In this document: positions 10,620 to 19,564 of the stretch, piece after piece
Position numbering within the stretch: the stretch's first letter is position 1
How the letters are laid out: each line of letters begins with the position of its first letter
Source of the DNA: Cervus elaphus
Lineage: Eukaryota > Chordata > Mammalia > Artiodactyla > Cervidae
Length of the DNA stretch: 64,000 nucleotides
Direction of reading: 5' to 3'
Assembly (NCBI RefSeq): GCF_910594005.1
Contig: NC_057818.1
Span: forward strand, 61,764,001-61,828,000
Translations under genes and position numbers: made by a program
The notes under the pieces: model-generated
What the model was told of the DNA's origin: nothing
The model's database searches: none
What the model saw: only the letters and a program-made list of their open reading frames with translations

Positions 10620-13600
10620 TAAATAAATTTTTAACGTACTGTTATGAAGATAAAGGAATGTGATTGGAAAACTTTGTGAACTAGAGTCAGAGACAATTCT
10701 CTTGGGACCGAAATGTAAAATAACAACATACACGATGTAATGTAGACAAAGAGACATGTGACAATAAGCATGACAGGAAGTTAATATATCTTTGAAGCAA
10801 AAGTAACCTTGAGGCAAACTCCCTGTGGTCCAGTAGTTAGGACCATGTGCTTCCACTGTAGGGGGCACAGATTCCATCCATGAATGGGGAACTTAGAACC
10901 AGACAGCCATGTGGCACAGCAAAAAAAAAAGTAACTTCTGATTTTTTCTATAAAACACGCAACAGTCTATGCCACCTAACAGCACGAATTACCACAGGAG
11001 GGGGACAAAGGGAAGTAAATCCCTCTGAAACACCTCATCACATGCTACGCAAAGTCAAGCAACAAAAATGACAGGAGTCAAAGGACAGATTGTTGCAGAA
11101 CATATAAAGACCTTGCCTTTTGGGACCTCTTTTCTTGGAGTCCACTTTCCATGAAACCTCTCTCTTTTCTTAAAAACATCACTTTCTTCATTTAGAAACA
11201 GCCATCTGCAAGTCAGAAGTACTTTCCATTGTCCTTAATAAAATGTAATTTTGAGGTAGGAGTTGGATGGGCTGCAGGTTGGACATCTACAATCAGCTAA
11301 CCTCCTCTTTGCATGCCCTGAGATAAGAGATAGGTGGGCTCAGGTTGAGGAATTTACAGTCAACAAAAACAGGGTAAACAGCCAGTTTGTCTCTTAATTC
11401 AAGGGACTAATCATTGCAAGGACAAAGAAAGGAAAAACCCTGTCTGATAAAGGAGACAGTACACAAGTGTAGAAAGGCTCCTTGGAGGTAAAAGTCAGAG
11501 GAGCATTCCAGGAAAAATGCTTTATGCTCCTCTGAGAAGCCTTTAATTCAAGATCCAGGGTGTGCCTGTGTAGCGAAGGGGAGGGTCCTGAGACAAATTA
11601 ACCAGGGGGGACAAAGCAAGGTGACTGGCCCACATTTCTCATCCCTTTCTTACTAAAAACACACGTCTTACTGTCCTTAGGCAACCATGAGCTGTCCGTT
11701 ATACTAGCATTTTGTAGACTGGTGAACATAAATACCAGTGATAATGTCTAAGAATATCTGCTTTCTTATAGAGAACATCTCAGGGTGGCACCAAGTGTAT
11801 TCATTAAAAGTCCAAAATCTCTTCAGTTTGCTGTAAGAGGAAATGAGTTTTCAGTAATCTGTGTCTCAGAATCTTATTTTATTTGGAAATGACCTAGATA
11901 TTCAATGAAATTTCCTCACTTAGCTTAGCACAACCCTAGAAATTCAGGTTATTCAAATCTGGAGAGACTATTTTAGACAGACATTTCTAAAGTATAATCA
12001 TTCCTAACAGAGTTTATCTAAAAGCTCCAACTGCATTTGCATTCTTTCCTTAAAAGTTTCTTCACTCAGGTTACTTTAAGTGTTGACAAACTTACTTAAC
12101 ATTAAACCTAGGTACAATAGAAGTATTAGACAATGTTGAAGACACAAGAAATGTCTTAATTAGGTTAGCAAACAAACATTAATACTAGATATTTAATGTT
12201 GAATATTTCCCAGGTCACATGAACCTAAAATTCATTTAGGTTAATTTCTCCTGCAATAGTTTGATTTTCAAGTGCTTTTTTTTTCTTTTAACAAACAATT
12301 GAATTAGAGCTCATTTACAAATTAACCTCAGCAATATTATCCAAAAACAAACACACAGACTGAGCCAAACATAAGTGCAAATTGACAGACATGAGAGCTC
12401 TCATACTTTCCTGCTTGAAATTTAAAATGTCTCTTTCACACTTTTCATCCCACCACCCACCCTCCCCACTCCGTGGTTCAAAATTCTAATTTGTCCAAGA
12501 CTGAAATCTCTGGAAAAATGGGTTGCATGTTTCAAGCACATGGCAAAGGTTGCATGCTATGCAAGGTCGCTTCAGTCCTGTCCAACTCCCTGTAACCCCA
12601 TGGAGTCTAGTCCACTAGGCTCCTCTGTCCATGATGGGACTCTCCAGGCAAGAATACTGGAGTGGGTTCCATTCACTTCTCCAGGGGATCTTCCCTACCC
12701 AGGGATCAAATCCACATCTCCTGTGTCTCCCCCAGGGGCTGGCAGGTTCTTTACCACTAGAGTCATCTGGGAAGCCCTGGCAAAGGTTAACTTGAAACTT
12801 TTTTTTTGGGCAGGCCTTTTAAACAAGCTTGCTGTTTTTAATTCCACATGTAAAAAGAACCGGTTTTGCACTTTCAAAGAAAAAACAAATTCATCTTAAC
12901 CAGTTTTCTCCAGAGTCTAAACAATATCATGGCCATCTTGTATCAAACAAGTTATCTTTCCTTTCTATAGTCATACCTTTATGGCTAAAATACAAATCGA
13001 ACAGTGCTCAAATTAACTGTGATAACAGGGCCAGAAGGACTGATAAAACTCTTGGAACGTCCCTCCAGGGAGATGGGGGTCTTTGATCAGAAGACTCTAA
13101 AGGGGTAAACAAACTTGCTAGAGTTGGGGAACCTGGGCTTCCCCTCCCTCTTGAGAGACAGGGGCTGTTAGAAGGGGACCAGCTGATGGAGAGGGAGAAG
13201 GAGGGGTTGGCAGGGGTGAAAGGCCACAACAGGACAGAGAATGGAGAGAGAAAGGGCAGGGGGGGACACTATTGGAGCTGTGGGCCGGCTAAAGAGAGTC
13301 AACTTAACAAGTCAAGATTTGATCAGCCAAAATATAATGTGACATTGTAATATGGATAATCATCCTCACAAATCGCGTAATTCTTTTTCCAGTTGGAACT
13401 TCCCTTTAGACAGTTTTAAGTTACCTTTATTTACCTCACGGTAGGAAGAGAGGTGGATCCAAGAGCCAACTTGGATGGTGCTAATTCTGGGGCTAGGTTG
13501 GCAAGGGCCCCTGCAAAGGCTGAACAATCTCAAGATTTGTCCCCTATCTTATCTATGCTGCTGCAAGCCTTGCACTTACAGGAGACAGTCAGGACAGTCA

Positions 13601-13700
13601 CACTCAGGGCAGTTTCCAGGCAGGTTAGAAGCAAGGTCAGAGGAATGCACTGCTTTGTCTTGAAGCCTAAACAAGACTATTTATTTAATTTCCCTAACAC
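10620..13700. other. Unit-1-only intronic segment, unassigned
   Basis: About 3.1 kb with no counterpart in unit 2. A short tRNA-derived SINE lies at about 10,810-10,930 and a Bov-A2/Bov-tA-type SINE at about 12,545-12,780. The rest has scattered retroelement-like signs, such as 'acatataaagacc' at 11,100 and 'ttaataaaatg' at 11,235, but I could not assign a family or find a coding frame. Short frames at 13,453-13,719 show no recognisable protein. Confidence 0.45.
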
Positions 13701-14070
13701 CCAGGTGGCTCCATGGTAAGAATCTGCTTAGTAATGCGGGAGGCATGGGTTCGATTCTTGTTCTGGGAAGATCTCACATGTCACGGAGAATAAGTTGATG
13801 AACTACAGATAGTGAGCTTGTATGGCAGAACTGCTCACGCCCGTGTGCCCAGGGCCCGTGCTTCACAACTAAAGAAACCACCACAAAGAGAAACCGTGCT
13901 CCCCGCAGCTACAGAGGAGCCCTCACTCGTCTGCAGCAGACAGAAGTCCGCACAGCACAAAGGACCCAGGACAGGCCCAAACCAGACCTCGCCTTCATCT
14001 CTGTGGGCGCTACAGCTCCACTGGAGGGCGCTGTACGTTTCGCATGTCGAAGAACAGAGCCGTCACTTAG
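13700..14070 (+). mobile_element. CHR-type SINE
   Basis: The head 'caggtggctccatggtaaga' is followed by 'gggttcgattcttgttctgg' and a long CHR body. The body from about 13,777 onward is also in unit 2 from 44,655. The head is missing there. Confidence 0.7.
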
Positions 14071-14434
14071 GGAGAAGAAAAACCTCCTGTGAGATTCACA
14101 AACATTAAACATCTGTTTTCTCACAGAACTCTCCCCCTTGGAGAGTTTCCCAAACCCCATGGATGGTGCGGCTTCCTCTCTGTCCTTGTGACAGCTGACC
14201 TGTGATCACACTGTTGATACTTTCCCACTCATCTGGATTTTCGCTATTAGCACCTCATTCTCCACAATCCAGGGGTCTTCCTCCTTGTGCCACAAGAATG
14301 GAGATAATATTCAGAGCAGAAACAGAAATTCCTACTCACAAGTAATGCCACATACTGTGGCTTCTTCCAGAGTCCAACCTCTCCTTTTTTTAATAAACGT
14401 ATCTGTTATTTTTAATACATTGGTGAATCCATTT

Positions 14435-14715
14435 CTTTTGTCTCGGGGGAGTGTTCGCTGCTCCTTGGTTTCTCTCCAAGTTCAGCAAGTAGAGGCTAGG
14501 CTGCAGTTGCAGTGCTCGTGCTCCTCACTTGCTGCGGCTTCTCCTGGGCGCACGGGCTTCCGTGGTCGTCCCATGTGGGCTCAGCAGTTGCAGCTTCCAG
14601 GCTCTAGAGTGCTGGCTCGTAGTTCGGGCACACAGGCGTAGCTGCTCTGTGACATGTGGGATCTTCTCAGACCAATGATCGAACCCGGGTCTCCTGCATT
14701 GGCCGGTGTAGAATC
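14435..14715 (-). mobile_element. CHR-type SINE, reversed
   Basis: Read on the minus strand this shows the SINE head and the 'gcctgcattgg' type region. On the plus strand it ends 'gatcgaacccgggtctcctg'. The paralogue is at 45,335-45,600. Confidence 0.75.
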
Positions 14716-14719
14716 CAGC

Positions 14720-15150
14720 TCTTTTGTCAGCCAAGGAGTGAGGACATTATAAACCAACAGAAAAATACTTCTCAAAAGAATTTACTATCTGCCTCCTTCT
14801 GAATGCACAGGGAACCATATAATATACAGTATAATATGCAGCAAGTATCTAGTTCCTATCTAAGAACTACTGAACCAAGAACACAGGGCTAGAAAACAGG
14901 CAACTGGATATTTCAAAGTTTGAAGTCACCTTTATAAATGCTCAAGCTGTGGAAAAACTCCTTGTGTATCACACATTGGAGGTCACCAGAAGGAAAGACA
15001 AGTTTAAACTCCTGATGCCAATCACGAAGCTTTACACGTGTGAGTCAACAAGGTCTTGAGCTTAGTCAAGAAAAACAGGCGCTCAAAAGGTACAGAGGGA
15101 ACATGCAGAGGTACCCCAGGGCAGATCCCCCCTTAAGGAGGAAGTGATCC
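14720..15150. other. Intron between KRAB exon and finger exon, no feature seen
   Basis: Colinear with 45,605-46,045. I see no KRAB-B box exon here. The KRAB-A exon is in phase with the finger exon directly, so a KRAB-A-only architecture is the simplest reading. Confidence 0.5.
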
Positions 15151-15154
15151 TCAC

Positions 15155-15281
15155 CCACAGACAGCAGGTTCCTGAGGGTCTCCACCATCAAGTCCTTGTA
15201 CAAGGTCCTCTGGGCAGGGTCCAGGCATTCCCACTCCTCGGGAGTGAAGTCTATGAACACATCCTTGAAGGTCAGCTGTGC
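15155..15281 (-). CDS. KRAB-A box exon of unit 1 gene
   Basis: The exon is exactly 127 nt, the canonical KRAB-A exon length, between an acceptor (TTTTCATTTCAG) and a donor (GTGAGG). It encodes 42 codons plus one base, including 'LTFKDVFIDFTPEEW', 'LDPAQRTLYKDLM' and 'ETLRNLLSV'. The residues classically needed for TRIM28/KAP1 binding (DV, EEW, LY.D.M) are largely kept, though the DVM core reads DLM, unlike the DVM of unit 2. The start exon at 26,596-26,652 joins in phase, but a provirus of about 8.2 kb lies in that intron. The downstream finger exon stops early, so only a 77-residue KRAB-only product is possible. The exon call is firm; protein production is inferred. Confidence 0.85.
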
Positions 15282-15423
15282 CTGAAATGAAAACACATTT
15301 CACCAACGGGCCCTGAGGAGTGTTCTTTGTTTTACACAAAATGAGAAGAGGTGAGAGGGGTAAAGCTCAATTCAGTTGAAGTAATATTCTGATAGATCCA
15401 TTAAAAGCTGCTTGAAGCAAACT

Positions 15424-15672
15424 GTTGGTCTCTAATCTAATTTCTAATTTCCTCTTTTTTCTAAGATTATGATCTCCTGCAATCGACATGAATTTGTCAT
15501 GTATGTGGACAATACATGAAAAATACACAAAACCAACACTGGGTTGTGTATGCAGAAGTGTTACATTCAACACACGGAGTGACACAGTCTCACTATCTAG
15601 ATGAGTTACAGCAAGACTGGTCTCTTCAGACGACAAAGTCCACAGTCACTTTAAAAGGACACACACATTGTG
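15424..15672. other. 250-bp intronic stretch missing from unit 2
   Basis: Unit 2 passes from 'gcaaactgttg' straight to 'atgatgaca' (46,305-46,335). Unit 1 has about 250 extra bases here with no recognisable element. A deletion in unit 2 is the simplest explanation. Confidence 0.6.
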
Positions 15673-15679
15673 ATGATGA

Positions 15680-16930
15680 CAACAGGTGCGTCAGCACGTC
15701 CTACTCACTAAGCGTTACTCTCAAGACGTCACATGGATGAACTTGTCATCAACACACAGCACGTTAGAGAAAGATCTGTGTCCAGCTTACTGGGGAGAAA
15801 ACTGTCACTCTAAGAAATCACACAGATCAAACAGTTAAGAAATGAGGCAACAGCACCTGAGCTCAGGTGATTGGGAGAGACAACTGAACCTAAAGAATCA
15901 ACCAGTTAACAACCAGAGAAGGCAAGAGCATCCATAGAGCGTTCCCTGAGAATACCTGAAACAAGTTCAAGGAAGCTGAAATACAATAGAACATCATAAA
16001 TGGGCACGATACAGGGTCACATCCTCTCCCATCGCAACCCACACAATGTCAATAATCTTATTACAATTTACATCATTCATGTGATGATGCAGAAAAAACT
16101 TAACGCCATGAAATACACTTAGGACACAACTGAAACTGCTACAAAGCAAACACCATTATTTATGAGATGATGTTTTTGTAATAAAACCAACGAGTTACAT
16201 ATCCATGCATTCATGCATGCATGTGTAAACACACAATCGCTTGAAACAAGAGGAGTTATCTTTTTTTCTTTCACTCTGTCAAAATTCATTCAGCGTCAGC
16301 TTTGCACCTCAAACTTGAATACAGCAGTGAACATGACGGAGATTACAATCTAGCAGCCAGCCAGCCAATTTCATCCACAACTTTAACATTACTATCGAAG
16401 TAAGTGCTCTGACACAGGCCCAGTGGTATGACAAGATTAAACAGAAAGTCTTAACCTACACTGAGAAATCAGGCAAGGTCTCTGTGAGTAAGAAACACTT
16501 AGGATTGGCAAGGTGGGAAATGGAAGAGTGTCGCAAGGACAAACGACAGCCTGAGCGTCTGCTCTGAGGCAGGAAGATATTTACTGAACAGAAAATCTGA
16601 CTGTGACACGGAATATAGATGGGGTGATGCCAGGTAGAGGCTTATTTATGCAAGATCTATGGATTTAGGACTTTAATGCAAAAGATACTGGAAGTCTCTG
16701 AAGAATCTGCAAGAGGAAAGTTAAGACGCTTAGATTTGTTTTTCAGAGCTCAATCTGCTGTGTGTGGAAGTTGTTGTTTACCTGTTTACTCATGCTAGAC
16801 TCTTTTCAAACCCGCTGATGGCAGCCCACCAACTCCTCTATCCATGGAATTTCCAGGCAAGAATACTGGAGTGGGTTCCCATTCTCTTCTTTCACGCTAG
16901 TTCTTCATTCATTAACTTTGTCAACATTCT
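15680..16930. other. Intron upstream of the KRAB exon, unit 1
   Basis: Colinear with 46,330-47,985 apart from an L1 end inserted in unit 2. A Bov-A2-like fragment lies at about 16,770-16,890 ('actggagtgggttcccattc'). No exon was recognised. Confidence 0.5.
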
Positions 16931-16934
16931 ATTT

Positions 16935-17207
16935 CATTTTTAAAGTTATTTATTTTGGTTATGATGGGTCTTCATTGTTGTGAGTGGGCTTTCTCTACTT
17001 GCAGCTGCAGTGCTGGGGCTCCTCACTGCAGTGGCTTCTCTTGTTTTGGAGCACAGGCTCTAGAGAGTGCGGGCTTCCGTAGTTATGGCTCCCAGGCGCT
17101 AGAGCACAGGCTCAGTAGTTGTGGCCCATGGGCTTAGTTGCTCTGAGGCATCTTCCCGGACCTGAGATGGAACCCATGCACCCTACATTGGCAGGCACAT
17201 TCTCAGC
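16935..17207 (-). mobile_element. Reversed CHR-type SINE, split by the provirus
   Basis: On the plus strand the SINE reads 'ttattttggttatgatgggt' through 'gcagctgcagtgctggggct' to 'accctacattggcaggcac'. It is interrupted at 17,207 by the provirus and resumes at 25,361 ('ctcagccactgtatcaccaa'). The unsplit paralogue is at 47,985-48,300. Confidence 0.85.
17202..17207. repeat. Provirus target-site duplication, left copy
   Basis: CTCAGC directly before the LTR, repeated at 25,361-25,366. Six base pairs is the usual duplication length for betaretroviruses. Unit 2 has a single copy (CTGAGC) at the equivalent site. Confidence 0.92.
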
Positions 17208-17957
17208 TGCTGGAACCTGCTGGCAAACGAACAGGTCGAGGACACAATCACCAGAGCACCTGAGAAACAAAAGACTCGGAAAGATAGGGTTGAGAGGGAC
17301 GGAGTCAGCTTGTGACTGATTCCGACAACTTTATTGAGGGGTAACATACATGTATATGCTAACAGGACTCACTAAATTTAGATCAGAGACATGCATACGT
17401 GCAGAACTGCAGACATTAGTTTTCGCTCAGGAATTTTTTTTTTTTTTCCAAGCGAAACCACTCAGATGGTGTCCTCTCCCTCTTACTCTCCTAAAGGAAG
17501 AGAAGAACGATCATCAATGGCCAATGGCAGCTGCAGAAGCAACACCAAAGACCGGCTTCACGCTCAGCAGAGAACACTGCACCTCCTCCTCATGGTTTCG
17601 GGTGCTCTACACAATCAGAGACACTTCTCTAGTAACAAACTATAGAAATGATCCCTGAAAGTATAGTCTTTCGCTCAGGAATTTTATCTCACTCTTAAGA
17701 CTAGCAGAGCATGGCACTGGCGTCTTAGTGTGAATTACAATCAGTTAAAGATTACCTAGACATAGACCAGACACAGGAGCCTGACAATCTCATCAGAGTC
17801 AGGAGAATGGGTAAAAGGTCGCTGCGGCAATTTCCTTGAGGGAGGTAAGAAAGGCCAACCTGCACTTTAATAAATCTGGGCTGGCGGGACAGAGAGGGAC
17901 CTCTTGATCTCTCTCAGGGCCAAGAAGGAGCCTGAGCAGTCAGGCCGGCTCCCCGCA
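17208..17957 (-). repeat. Provirus 3' LTR, with U3 RNA retrocopy inside
   Basis: 750 bp, of which 248 bp (17,438-17,685) is a later insertion plus its duplicated target. The remaining 502 bp equals the length of the 5' LTR. It starts TG and ends CA. A minus-strand AATAAA lies at 17,330-17,335, preceded by a TATA-like stretch near 17,345-17,360. By eye about seven bases differ from the 5' LTR, all between 17,211 and 17,352. Confidence 0.93.
17423..17685 (-). pseudogene. Retroposed U3 small nucleolar RNA with target duplication
   Basis: On the minus strand from 17,670 the sequence opens 'aagactatactttcaggga', the known 5' end of vertebrate U3. It continues with the 'ctagagaagt' and 'gtagagcaccc' segments, a C box 'tgatgatcg', and ends 'tctgagtggt' with a D-type box. 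The mature-like part (17,457-17,670) is 214 nt, close to the mammalian length. Nine extra bases follow and then an A run (T14 at 17,434-17,447 on plus). The 15-bp target TCGCTCAGGAATTTT flanks it at 17,423-17,437 and 17,671-17,685. On the minus strand the target begins AAAA after a T, typical of L1 endonuclease. It lacks its own promoter and carries substitutions, so it is read as a retropseudogene. Confidence 0.92.
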
Positions 17958-17974
17958 TCTCCCCCTTTTCTTTT
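17958..17974 (-). promoter_or_regulatory. Polypurine tract of the provirus
   Basis: Minus strand reads AAAAGAAAAGGGGGAGA, directly next to the 3' LTR. It is the expected primer for plus-strand DNA synthesis. Confidence 0.88.
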
Positions 17975-17986
17975 GACTAACGGCCA

Positions 17987-19564
17987 TTATATCTCCCTCA
18001 AAGGAAATGGCCGCGTTTGCAAATGGGAAAACATCAGCAATCTTCTATTTATCATCTCAGATATGCATTGACAAATGCAAGGGCCAAAACACAGCAATAA
18101 TAATATGCATATAATGATGAAAATTATAGATTTCCACCAACCACCATGAAACCAGGCAGATATCTGACTCCAAATGCTGGAGTCAGAAAAATCCATAGCG
18201 GCTACTTGTTGTTTCATATCTTCTAAAGCATCAGAAACATTTGAGGAATTGTCAGGAATATATACACAACACTCCATTTTTATTAAGGCACATGTTCCCC
18301 CTTGAGAGGCTGTTAGAATATCCAGAGCCATACGATTTTGTAGAATGGCTTTTCTCATCTGTTTTTGTTCTTCATTAAGAGCCTCTAAAGCTCTTCTAGT
18401 ATCTGTCAAAGCTTGTTTTGTAAAATTGTTCAAAGCTTTTACTCTGAGCATAATATCAGTGGCTCCTAAAGAGGGCACAAAAATTGAGGCTAAATAATCA
18501 TACCAACGAAAAACAGAGCGTGACCACCAGGCTTTAACATAAGGTAAATTAACAGGATGACTAATTTTTTGCTTATGAATTCTCCCAGGGGCAAACACAA
18601 ACCCTAGGGTACATCTCCCCACCCATCCTACAGGGAGCCAGGGCCAAAGGTTGTATCCACAAATCCATCGAGTGTTATTTGGGGCTACCCATCTTATACC
18701 AGGGCTATTTTCCCAATCTGTCCCTGGCCATATAACAGACTTGTTGGCAATAAACGTTACATCCGTTACAGTCTTACATTTGTGAGTAGGCAATAGTCCC
18801 ACATGTTTCATGTGATATCCTGGAAATTCCCGGCCTCCAAATGTTGGTACATGAGTCTTTTGCTCCCAGCAAATGTCGGCAGGGGTCAGTAGCTGTCCTT
18901 TTTCAGGGGTCATCCAGAAATATTCATCCCAAACTTGGTAATAATCACCCTCAAATCGATTAAAATCATTAGGAGAAGAAACAGATCTATTTTCGTAATA
19001 TAAGTACGCATTAACAACTTCCTGATAACTTTGTGTTACATTAAAATAAAAAGAAGAAGCGTGTAAAGGATCAGAGCATCGAGAATCTATATCAAAATTG
19101 ACTGTAATTAAGCTTCGATGCTTCTTCTGATATTCTTTTAAAAAATCACATAAAGCCGAAGTTTCATTTTTTGGAAAGGGAATCACCCACCAAGGCAATC
19201 CTTCGGTAACCGATAATGGCATGCTTGTGCAGACCCAACAGGCTGTTTCATTGTAAAAATCAGCATAAGAATGAGCCCAGGACACAAAAGCATTGGCTTC
19301 AGCCTGAGGGAAGGCTTGATTCATTACCGCACATGCCAAAGCGAGGGCAATGTAAGCCAGCGCGTATCGAGGTTGAGTAGTGTCGGCGGCCATCCTTCGT
19401 GCTTGGAAGATGAACTCATGCATCTGCTGTGCCGTTGGGAATGTATTTCTCTGCTGTAAAGTCAGCCGACCTAATTGCTGGTTCAGTGATCTCCTCCGTC
19501 TGGCGTACCAGCCTTTCCAGGAGCCAGCGCGGTGCTTCGGCATCCTGTGGAAAAACACATACAT
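17987..19564 (-). CDS. env: Endogenous retroviral envelope, open frame (525 codons)
   Basis: One uninterrupted frame. A second in-frame ATG at codon 8 (19,543) gives the start 'MPKH', which I prefer. An arginine-rich leader (about residues 21-26) precedes a hydrophobic signal segment (about 67-81), reminiscent of betaretroviral long leader peptides. SU carries CWVC at 109-112. TM carries an 'LQNRMALDILTASQGG' region, which is the immunosuppressive-domain position, followed by CX6CC at 425-433. A membrane span lies at about 479-494, then a short tail. Several N-glycosylation sequons occur. I see no canonical R-X-(K/R)-R furin site between SU and TM. The start overlaps the pol 3' end by more than 100 nt, as in intact betaretroviruses. 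Known family role: membrane fusion and receptor binding. Whether this copy is expressed or fusogenic is unknown. Confidence 0.9.
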   Translation of the reverse strand: MYVFFHRMPKHRAGSWKGWYARRRRSLNQQLGRLTLQQRNTFPTAQQMHEFIFQARRMAADTTQPRYALAYIALALACAVMNQAFPQAEANAFVSWAHSYADFYNETACWVCTSMPLSVTEGLPWWVIPFPKNETSALCDFLKEYQKKHRSLITVNFDIDSRCSDPLHASSFYFNVTQSYQEVVNAYLYYENRSVSSPNDFNRFEGDYYQVWDEYFWMTPEKGQLLTPADICWEQKTHVPTFGGREFPGYHMKHVGLLPTHKCKTVTDVTFIANKSVIWPGTDWENSPGIRWVAPNNTRWICGYNLWPWLPVGWVGRCTLGFVFAPGRIHKQKISHPVNLPYVKAWWSRSVFRWYDYLASIFVPSLGATDIMLRVKALNNFTKQALTDTRRALEALNEEQKQMRKAILQNRMALDILTASQGGTCALIKMECCVYIPDNSSNVSDALEDMKQQVAAMDFSDSSIWSQISAWFHGGWWKSIIFIIICILLLLCFGPCICQCISEMINRRLLMFSHLQTRPFPLREI

